Origin: Lachnospiraceae bacterium
Lineage (GTDB): Bacteria > Bacillota > Clostridia > Lachnospirales > Lachnospiraceae
Assembly (NCBI GenBank): GCA_014804785.1
Contig: JAAUZD010000051.1
Span: 1-47,023 of the forward strand
Length of the DNA: 47,023 bases
Direction: 5' to 3'
The notes below the pieces were generated by a model that did no database searches, was not told the origin of the DNA, and saw only the letters and a program-made list of their open reading frames with translations. Positions within the stretch are counted from its first letter, which is position 1; the number at the start of each line of letters is the position of its first letter. Made by a program: the position numbers and the translations under genes. This document shows positions 40,337-47,023 of the stretch, in pieces.

Positions 40337-43294
40337 CTATATCAACGAAGAAATCTCCGGAATAAGTACATTTTTAAACTCATCTATCATCAATTTTCTG
40401 AATTTGAATTTTGGTAGCGCATCTTCATTTTCTTCCTTATAAGTCGCATAATCTGCACTATCTTTCAATTTGTTTTCATTTGCAAGTTCACCGTCCCTGA
40501 AATGATACGCCTCATACTTTACATCTTCAAAACCCAGATACCATTTTTCAGCGTATTTTCTAATTTCCTTATCAATAGCAGCATAACGCATCTGATTGAT
40601 AATAACAGAAATATCCTGTCCCAGAAATCTTTCTTTGTCCTTTTCGATCTCATCCACAACCTGTGCAAGCAGTGCGCTCAGCTTGGGATTATCACTTGCA
40701 AACTCTGCTAAGATCTCCTTAAGAGCTCTTATCCTAGTTTCAAATTCGGCCTCGTCATAATCATTTTGTGACTGATCCAAGAACTCCACAACTCCCCGCA
40801 GTAATTCTACAATATACTCGAAATCAATCCTCAGCTTGCTGTAAGCCACCAAATCATAATCATCCCACACAGGCTCTTCATCAGTGTCCGGATTATCATC
40901 TGGCTTTTTCAGTTCTTCCATTACATTCTTATACATCGCCGCATAATTTTCGTATTCATCCTCGGAAAAGCCGAACTCATCCAATACATGCGGTTCATAA
41001 ACAGAAAATGATTTCAAGTGTGCAAAATCGTGATCCAATGCCCTGAAAAGATTCACAAACGCCTTTTTCTGTTTTCGTGACAGACCAGCTATATCTTCCG
41101 GTGTCTGCGCCAAATTACGGATTGTTTTAAGGGATATGGAAAAAGATGCTATCACATCATCCCAATCCTCTGCAATGGGATTGCCATCACCTCCACGCGA
41201 ATATAGCTTAAGTGCACTATTAATTGCATTTTTATACTCTTTTGGAGCCTGAAATGTCACAATCTGCCCGTACTGTTTCGCATAATCAAAAAGCCTGTTG
41301 GTACGGGAAAATGCCTGAATGATATTCTGCGGAGCCATGGGCTGTCTGTCAATGAACAATGTAGACAGACATGGGGCATCAAACCCGGTTAAAAGCCGGT
41401 CAACCACGATTACCAAATCCAGCTGCTGGCTTCGATCTAGATACTTTTTCTCTTTTCTTGCCAAACGTTCATTGAGATTGCTATTATAGGCATTTATGGC
41501 ATCTATCTGATAACTGCTGCCAAACATTTCATGATAATCTTTTAGCGCTTCTTTCATTTTATCCTGATTGGCAACGGAGGCTTCTTCATTTTCCGACAGA
41601 GAATAGGTTATAGCAAACTTAGGAAAATCAGGCAGCGCCTTATGTACGGTATCACAAATTTTCAGTTCATCCTTCCCTTCCTTTACCTTCTTCAGCATAT
41701 CGTAATATTTCTGTGCCCTTTCAATTGAGCTGGTCGTTAAGATTGCCTCATAGGTTCTGCCTTTATCATTGTTCATGCCAAATTTGTCATAGGACTGATT
41801 CAAAATGACATTCAGAACTTTCCGCATATGTTCTTCGGTCTCATATATCTTTTTTGCCTCGTCATCACTTAAATCTTTCGCTCCAAGATTTTCAACCATA
41901 AACCCTAAGACCGCCTCATCATGGATGGCCTCTTTGATGGTATAACTGTGTAGGCACTCCCCATACAACTGTTCTGTAGTCTGCGGTAAATCGCCCTTCT
42001 GTTCATAACGGTTTTCCTCAAAAATAGGCGTTCCCGTAAAGCCATACCATAACGAATTGGTGAAAAATTTCTCAAGCTCTCTTTTGGTTTGAGGCGTTAC
42101 AGCCCTGTGGCATTCATCAACAACAAAAGCAACCTTTAATGATTTGATTTTATCATACTGTTTCGTTCCTTCCTTTAGACGGCGGTTCACCATAATCTGC
42201 ATTTTCTGACGGGTAGTCACTATCATCTGGCGGTTGTCATCCGACATCTTTTTTATAAGAGAATCAACATAATCCGTATCATCCACATCAATCGTATCAT
42301 TCTCCGCATAGGACTGAAAAGCCATTTTCGTCTGCATATCAAGGTCTTTCCTGTCGATGAGGAATACCGTTTTTTCAATTGCCGGAATGTCCATCAGAAG
42401 ATTCCTTGTGGCTTTATAAGAGGTCATCGTCTTCCCAGAACCTGTCGTATGCCAGATAAATCCTGATTTTCCCCTCTTCGACGCTGCCCGCATTGCCTCA
42501 ATCGCATGAATCTGGTATGGACGCAATATCAGAAGCTTCCTTTTATCGTTATCAAGAACTGTATATCTGGTAATCATCTCATGCGCTTCGGGTATTTTAA
42601 GAACTGCCCTGGCAAACTCAATATAATCGCAGACAGGCTGGTTTTCCTCATCCAGCCACCCTGTAATGAATTTTCTATTTAATTCCGTATCCCTTGCAGC
42701 AGAAAAATACTTGGTGTCTACAGCATTGCTTACAACAAACATCTGCACATTGGAAAAAATACCGTGGAACTTACCCTCCGCGATATATTTTTTAATCTGG
42801 CGGTAGGCATCCATATAGGAATGCTCTTTGCTCTTAAGTTCAATATGGATTAGAGGAATGCCATTAATAAGGAGCGTTACATCAAAACGCCTGTCCCTGT
42901 CATCCTCCACATCTTCTGACTTAAAAGCCTGATATTGATTGATAACCTCGTACACGCTTGATCCACCAGCCACATGCTCATTATTCATTACTACAAGATG
43001 TAATGTTTCATTCCCACGCTGGACATGGACATACACCCTGCCATTTTCTCCTAACAGCCATTTTCCGGCATCATAAAATGAAGCATGGGATAAATCATTC
43101 TTAATCTTTGCAAACTCGGAATCACTGAGAGGAATATCGCCCAGTTTTGCTTTATTATTCTGTTCCAGAATGTATTTAAAATTATTCCATAGCTGGTCCT
43201 CTGTTCTGATATCAGGTCTGTAAGTCCATTGAGACTCATCACAGCAAAGCTGGTCTATCAATCTCTTTTCCATTACGGATTCTAATTCTGCCAT
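40337..43294 (-). CDS. hsdR: Type I restriction enzyme R subunit (HsdR)
   Basis: The 985-residue motor and nuclease subunit has an N-terminal PD-(D/E)xK nuclease (FDVTLLINGIPLIHIELKSKEHS), an SF2 helicase with Walker A HTTGSGKTMTSYKA, the DEAH-like box VVDECHRAV, motif III GFTGTPIFEEN and motif VI IQAFSRTNRLFDYAK, and a helical C-terminal domain that contacts M and S. It translocates DNA and cuts foreign sites. It starts three bases after hsdS, forming the M-S-R operon, with all catalytic motifs intact. Confidence 0.95.
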   Translation of the reverse strand: MAELESVMEKRLIDQLCCDESQWTYRPDIRTEDQLWNNFKYILEQNNKAKLGDIPLSDSEFAKIKNDLSHASFYDAGKWLLGENGRVYVHVQRGNETLHLVVMNNEHVAGGSSVYEVINQYQAFKSEDVEDDRDRRFDVTLLINGIPLIHIELKSKEHSYMDAYRQIKKYIAEGKFHGIFSNVQMFVVSNAVDTKYFSAARDTELNRKFITGWLDEENQPVCDYIEFARAVLKIPEAHEMITRYTVLDNDKRKLLILRPYQIHAIEAMRAASKRGKSGFIWHTTGSGKTMTSYKATRNLLMDIPAIEKTVFLIDRKDLDMQTKMAFQSYAENDTIDVDDTDYVDSLIKKMSDDNRQMIVTTRQKMQIMVNRRLKEGTKQYDKIKSLKVAFVVDECHRAVTPQTKRELEKFFTNSLWYGFTGTPIFEENRYEQKGDLPQTTEQLYGECLHSYTIKEAIHDEAVLGFMVENLGAKDLSDDEAKKIYETEEHMRKVLNVILNQSYDKFGMNNDKGRTYEAILTTSSIERAQKYYDMLKKVKEGKDELKICDTVHKALPDFPKFAITYSLSENEEASVANQDKMKEALKDYHEMFGSSYQIDAINAYNSNLNERLARKEKKYLDRSQQLDLVIVVDRLLTGFDAPCLSTLFIDRQPMAPQNIIQAFSRTNRLFDYAKQYGQIVTFQAPKEYKNAINSALKLYSRGGDGNPIAEDWDDVIASFSISLKTIRNLAQTPEDIAGLSRKQKKAFVNLFRALDHDFAHLKSFSVYEPHVLDEFGFSEDEYENYAAMYKNVMEELKKPDDNPDTDEEPVWDDYDLVAYSKLRIDFEYIVELLRGVVEFLDQSQNDYDEAEFETRIRALKEILAEFASDNPKLSALLAQVVDEIEKDKERFLGQDISVIINQMRYAAIDKEIRKYAEKWYLGFEDVKYEAYHFRDGELANENKLKDSADYATYKEENEDALPKFKFRKLMIDEFKNVLIPEISSLI

Positions 43295-43297
43295 AAG

Positions 43298-44539
43298 CTA
43301 TCCTTTCTGTGGAAACATATTTTGTAGCATAAACTTCTTTACTTCTTTTAATTCATCACACTTACGTTGGTGAAGGATGATGAGGTTATCAAGCATCTTA
43401 AAATATCTACCAATACTTTTTTGTTCATCTATATCTTGTGGCACCATTAGTGTTGTTTCAAAAAAGTCCGAAGGGGTAATATTAAGCAATCCGTGATTTC
43501 TTGCCCCCTCTGCCGCAATAGCCTGTACACCCTTGTGCCACAAGTCAGTGTCATAATATGTAACGATATAATCAGAGTCTATTTTGCTTTCATCAACAAT
43601 GCGAAACACAATGTAAAGTGTTGATAATACGCCTTTCTCATATCGATCAAGACGTTTCACTGCTCCCCAAGGAGCATCACTTGAAGTGCTTTTGTTATAC
43701 GCAAACTCTCCATTTCGTACAAGGTAATATCCACTTACATCCTTACTTGCAACTCTCTTATCAAAAAATTCATTTTGGTCAATTAAGCCATATTGTGCAG
43801 AAATCGTTAATGGCAACTCAGATTCCAAATCTTGATTCTTTCGTGTGACTCGCTCTGCTATTTCAACCAACTTACACTGTTCCCAATCGTCAGTAAATCC
43901 TGCAAATCGAATCTCGGGAATTTTCTTACTATTTTGGGGAAACATTTTTTGCAACATATATTTCTTCAGTTCTTTTGTCTCATCACATTTATACTGATGA
44001 AGGGTGATGAGGCGATCGAGGTTGTCTAACGATATTGCAATATTCTTCTGCTCAGCAACAGATGGCATAAGCATTTGACATTCGCATAGCTTGTCATAAT
44101 AAAAGTACAAACGCACACTGCCTTCTTGAAGGCGCTCTATCCATTTAGGAAATTCATCTGATTTAAACCAGTGCCAAAGGAATCTATCATAAACATAATC
44201 GGCTGTTTGAAAAACTTCATAGAGTGAGCTGACTATCACGTTTTCTGTACCTTCATAGTATCCGATAGAGCCCACATTTATTCTGGCAGGGTTATATGCA
44301 AATGAATTTGGAGTAACGATATTGTATGCTTTTCTATCAGTATCTTTCATATACCCAAAGTCATCATGAGCTTCATTTTGAGGAATAAAACCATGTTCAT
44401 TTGTAATTGCATAAGGCTCTAAATCTAAGTCCTCTTTATTACGTTTTCCAGAAGCCCAAGTAAAATCAGAGAACTGACGCCGTTCCCAATCATCCGTGAA
44501 TCCCCTAAATCTTATATTCGGTATATTTGCCATGATCAC
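43298..44539 (-). CDS. hsdS: Type I restriction specificity subunit (HsdS)
   Basis: The 413-residue S subunit has two target-recognition domains. Each begins with the same unit (IPNIRFRGFTDDWERRQFSD and IPEIRFAGFTDDWEQCKLVE) and ends with a conserved spacer helix (RLITLHQYKCDETKELKKYML and NLIILHQRKCDELKEVKKFML), then MFPQ. The duplicated helices set the half-site spacing. The start overlaps the hsdM stop by four bases. At DNA level the two spacer copies (43318-43385, 43943-44010) are direct repeats that could recombine and swap domains. Confidence 0.95.
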   Translation of the reverse strand: MIMANIPNIRFRGFTDDWERRQFSDFTWASGKRNKEDLDLEPYAITNEHGFIPQNEAHDDFGYMKDTDRKAYNIVTPNSFAYNPARINVGSIGYYEGTENVIVSSLYEVFQTADYVYDRFLWHWFKSDEFPKWIERLQEGSVRLYFYYDKLCECQMLMPSVAEQKNIAISLDNLDRLITLHQYKCDETKELKKYMLQKMFPQNSKKIPEIRFAGFTDDWEQCKLVEIAERVTRKNQDLESELPLTISAQYGLIDQNEFFDKRVASKDVSGYYLVRNGEFAYNKSTSSDAPWGAVKRLDRYEKGVLSTLYIVFRIVDESKIDSDYIVTYYDTDLWHKGVQAIAAEGARNHGLLNITPSDFFETTLMVPQDIDEQKSIGRYFKMLDNLIILHQRKCDELKEVKKFMLQNMFPQKG

Positions 44540-46131
44540 GCCTCCTTGAGAACATTAATAAATTCTTCAACAGCATCCTTCGTTTCAGTATTTGCAAAGG
44601 TTAATTCTCCAAGCATTTCAAGCAAGGCATCATTTCCAGCTTTGATGGCTCTGCTTGTTTCCCTTATAGACTCGGAGAGCTGTCTAAGATCCACTTCCGG
44701 TTCTTCTACGCTGGTATCTACATATCTGGGAATATTCAAATTATAATCATTAGCTTTGATATCCTCGAAAGATGCAAGATAAGCCATTTTATCAACAGTT
44801 TTTCTGTCGCTATACAACTCCAACACTTTGTCGATATGTTCCTCCTGCATGACATTTTGCTTCTTTTCTTTCTCATACAGCCCGGACGCATCAATGAACA
44901 ATACATCACGCCCTTCCCTGTGCTTTTTCAATACTACAATGCAGGTTGGGATAGAGGTATTATAAAACATATTTGACGGAAGCCCAATAACAGCATAGAT
45001 TGATCCATTCTGGATGAGTATCTCCCTAATTGCACCTTCTGCCGCTCCCCTGAATAAAACACCATGGGGAAGGACAATAGCCATCGTGCCCGTTTGCTTT
45101 AAATGATAAAACCCATGTAATAAAAATGCATAATCTGCTTTAGACTTAGGTGCAAGTTTACCCCCATAATCCATAAACCGCTCATCCTGTTTGAATCCCT
45201 CTGCGGCAGACCAGTTAGCCGAATAGGGTGGATTCATCGTTACCACATCAAATTCTGTTTCTTCATCTGTCGGCCAGTCGGCATCAAGAGTATCTCCATT
45301 ACGCAAGTGCTGGTTTTCAGGCAGTACTCCGTGCAAAAACATATTCATGCGCGCCAGATTATAGGTTGATGGCATGAGCTCCTGTCCATAATATTTGATG
45401 TAATCAGGCTCTTTTGAATAATTTCTGCAGCTAAGCATCAACGAGCCAGACCCCATACATGGATCATATACCTGCAATCCCTTTTTTCCTTCCTGTCCGG
45501 ATATGGCAATCCTGCAAAGAATCTGCGCAGGACCATGCGGTGTATAAAATTCTCCAGCCTTTTTTCCTGTTTCAGATGCAAACTGACCGATCAGATACTC
45601 ATATGCGTTACCAAGGACATCTCCTTCGGTATGGATAATGTCCACACCATCCAATACTTTGATGACCTCCGCAATTGTGGCACTCTGCTTCTGGTCACCA
45701 GTGCCAAGCCGATTCGAATATAGATCCACATCTGCAAACAGGCCGTTAAACAATTCATCTGATTCCTCTATACGGTTAAATGCCGCCTGTAGTTTTTCTC
45801 TGTTAAATGAATTATTTTTAGCCGCTTTTAACATGCTTATATATGTCATGTCAGGAGCAAGTGTATAATGCATTGATCCCTTTATCTCGTCCAACAATTC
45901 TTCTGCATCTTCTGATTTCATTGCATCTTCATACACACTCTGCGCTTCTTCAAGGCTCTCCGGATTTTCATCCTTAATGAGGTCATACACCTTCGCCAAA
46001 TAGGAATCAGATAAATATTTATAAAAAACCAATCCTAATAGATATGTCTTGTACTCGTTCGCATCCATTTTTCCCCTGAGTACATCTGCACCGCTCCATA
46101 GTACCTGTAATAAGTCTTTTCCTTCGGCCAT
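44536..46131 (-). CDS. hsdM: Type I restriction modification methyltransferase (HsdM)
   Basis: The 531-residue N6-adenine methyltransferase has an N-terminal helical domain (LLQVLWSGADVLRGKMDANEY), the SAM-binding motif I YDPCMGSGSLML, GQELMPSTYNLARMNMFLHG, catalytic motif IV VTMNPPYSANW and C-terminal helices that bind the S subunit. It methylates host sites to protect them from HsdR. It is first in the operon, with GATGGAGG before the ATG. Confidence 0.96.
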   Translation of the reverse strand: MAEGKDLLQVLWSGADVLRGKMDANEYKTYLLGLVFYKYLSDSYLAKVYDLIKDENPESLEEAQSVYEDAMKSEDAEELLDEIKGSMHYTLAPDMTYISMLKAAKNNSFNREKLQAAFNRIEESDELFNGLFADVDLYSNRLGTGDQKQSATIAEVIKVLDGVDIIHTEGDVLGNAYEYLIGQFASETGKKAGEFYTPHGPAQILCRIAISGQEGKKGLQVYDPCMGSGSLMLSCRNYSKEPDYIKYYGQELMPSTYNLARMNMFLHGVLPENQHLRNGDTLDADWPTDEETEFDVVTMNPPYSANWSAAEGFKQDERFMDYGGKLAPKSKADYAFLLHGFYHLKQTGTMAIVLPHGVLFRGAAEGAIREILIQNGSIYAVIGLPSNMFYNTSIPTCIVVLKKHREGRDVLFIDASGLYEKEKKQNVMQEEHIDKVLELYSDRKTVDKMAYLASFEDIKANDYNLNIPRYVDTSVEEPEVDLRQLSESIRETSRAIKAGNDALLEMLGELTFANTETKDAVEEFINVLKEA

Positions 46132-46190
46132 AACTAATTTACCTCCATCTTACGTATTAAAGTCATCGTGAATTTTCTTATAGTATCTGC

Positions 46191-46700
46191 CTACTTTATC
46201 ATTAAATCATTTTGTATAATTGACTGCCTGTATATATCACCTTTTATCCTTTGTTTTTCTATATCCGGCAGAAAAATTTTTAATTCTCCAATTGTTTTTA
46301 TATTCAGTTTCTTAACACTCAAGGTTGTTCCCTGATGGTACATCTCTATCTGTTGCCCAAAGCTTTTTCCTTCGTTAAACTGATAGCAAAAATACCAGGG
46401 ATAGATTTTTCTAGTATCAAAATCACATCTTAGAAAAGAACCAATCAGGGTCTACATCTTCAATTTGCTTCTCTAGCAAAATATTCAACGATGCAATTTC
46501 AGCTATACTTTTGCAGTTCTTATATTCCTTTATGTGTTTTTATAGTTAACTAAGAAAAATTCCTTCTCAGAAAGGGAATACTTATCTGAAGCCATTACCT
46601 CTTCAACTATCTTTTTATGGCCTTCTTCAATTACCGCATCGATTCCTTTGGGCTGTAAAATCATTCGAACAATTTCTGCTATGTTTTTTGTTCCTCTATT
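46191..46700 (-). pseudogene. Broken gene fragments including an S-subunit-like tail
   Basis: On the minus strand a frame ending at 46191 reads LIGSFLRCDFDTRKIYPWYF, then QGTTLSVKKLNIKTIGELKIFLPDIEKQ, the pattern of the end of a type I target-recognition domain. Its 5' side is closed by a stop just upstream. Other frames upstream contain KGIDAVIEEGHKKIVEEVMAS and SLSEKEFFLVNYKN, then KSIAEIASLNILLEKQIEDVDPDW, apparently parts of one or two decayed genes joined by frameshifts. No intact ORF covers 46132-46770. Confidence 0.45.
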
Positions 46701-46770
46701 GTTTTTTTACAACTTCAGATGTACCTTTTGCATTTGTACACATAATTGTTCCCCTATCGACACTAGCAAT

Positions 46771-47023
46771 TTAAATAATATTATTTTCTCTCAAAAACTT
46801 TTCCACGTTCTCAAACTTTTTATTCTTATATGGAATTTCCAAAAGTGTTATTCCATGCTCTACTGCATATTTTCGCTTGCGCTCATCATTTTTCCTCTGT
46901 ATCCCAAACTGTACTTCACCACCGAACTCTTCCACAGGTTTATAATGTTGTTCGCCTTGGCATTCAATTAAGCACTTTATTGTTCCATCTTCATTCAAAA
47001 CAGAGAAATCATACTTAAGCAGA
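46771..47023 (-). CDS. Partial PD-(D/E)xK/Vsr-like nuclease-fold protein, C-terminal end
   Basis: The frame is open from the window edge (47023) to the stop at 46771, so the N-terminus lies outside; the nominal start inside is only a TTG. The visible 83 residues read LLKYDFSVLNEDG, CLIECQGEQHYKPVEEFGGE, QRKNDERKRKYAVEHGITLL and EIPYKN, typical of Vsr/EDxHD-type endonuclease-fold domains in which Asp, Glu and Gln/His coordinate the metal. It may be part of a longer helicase or defence protein. Confidence 0.55.
   Translation of the reverse strand, partial: LLKYDFSVLNEDGTIKCLIECQGEQHYKPVEEFGGEVQFGIQRKNDERKRKYAVEHGITLLEIPYKNKKFENVEKFLRENNII

Overview
The window comes from a low-to-moderate GC, endospore-forming Firmicute, most likely a Lachnospiraceae (Clostridium cluster XIVa) member. 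The evidence is a sporulation sigma-factor block (spoIIGA, sigE, sigG) next to a complete Gram-positive division/cell-wall (dcw) cluster, plus nrdR, an Agr-type peptide system, a Tn916-type int/xis pair and a class B sortase. No rRNA or tRNA gene was recognised. All family names come from reading the sequence; no database search was run.

Layout. 1-2602: Agr-type quorum-sensing genes on the minus strand (LytTR regulator, GHKL kinase, a 48-residue AgrD-like peptide, and an AgrB cut to 29 residues near the window edge). 2833-3827: a small XRE regulator and nrdR. 3980-5272: a three-gene toxin-antitoxin-chaperone operon (ART-like toxin, small protein, SecB-like chaperone) resembling CmdTAC-type phage defence, lying between nrdR and sigG. 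5409-8242: sigG, a ylmC/ymxH-like gene, sigE and spoIIGA, the last with a promoter built like the Spo0A-activated spoIIG promoter of Bacillus. 8706-12000: an M18 aminopeptidase, small unknown ORFs and ftsZ. 12071-29488: the dcw cluster, read right to left as mraZ, rsmH, ftsL, ftsI, spoVD, mraY, murD, ftsW/spoVE, murA, ftsQ/divIB, ftsZ. Downstream in the window (to the right) are lgt and ychF.

The main discovery is that spoVD is split. Its N-terminal 365 codons (24200-25294) and C-terminal 211 codons (17827-18472) are separated by a 5,737-bp element. The break lies in the active-site SxN codons, at a 10-bp identity present at both ends. The element carries a large serine recombinase reading toward one end, a small overlapping ORF, a TrpXYZ-like ABC transporter and two giant hairpins. 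Recombination across the shared bases would restore an in-frame 576-residue SpoVD. This is the layout of sporulation-intervening elements such as skin in sigK, but here within the dcw operon.

A second unusual system is a family of three giant hairpin elements (8383-8647, 23374-23684, 23837-24173). They share a conserved core with compensatory base changes. Each is enclosed by long arms (48, 69 and about 85 bp) that are perfect or nearly perfect complements within a copy but unrelated between copies.

31883-47023 looks like accessory DNA inserted next to ychF: a Tn916-type integrase and excisionase, a class B sortase with a large repeat-rich surface protein, two HTH regulators, a type I restriction-modification operon (hsdM-hsdS-hsdR), fragments of another S-like gene and a partial nuclease-like gene at the window edge.
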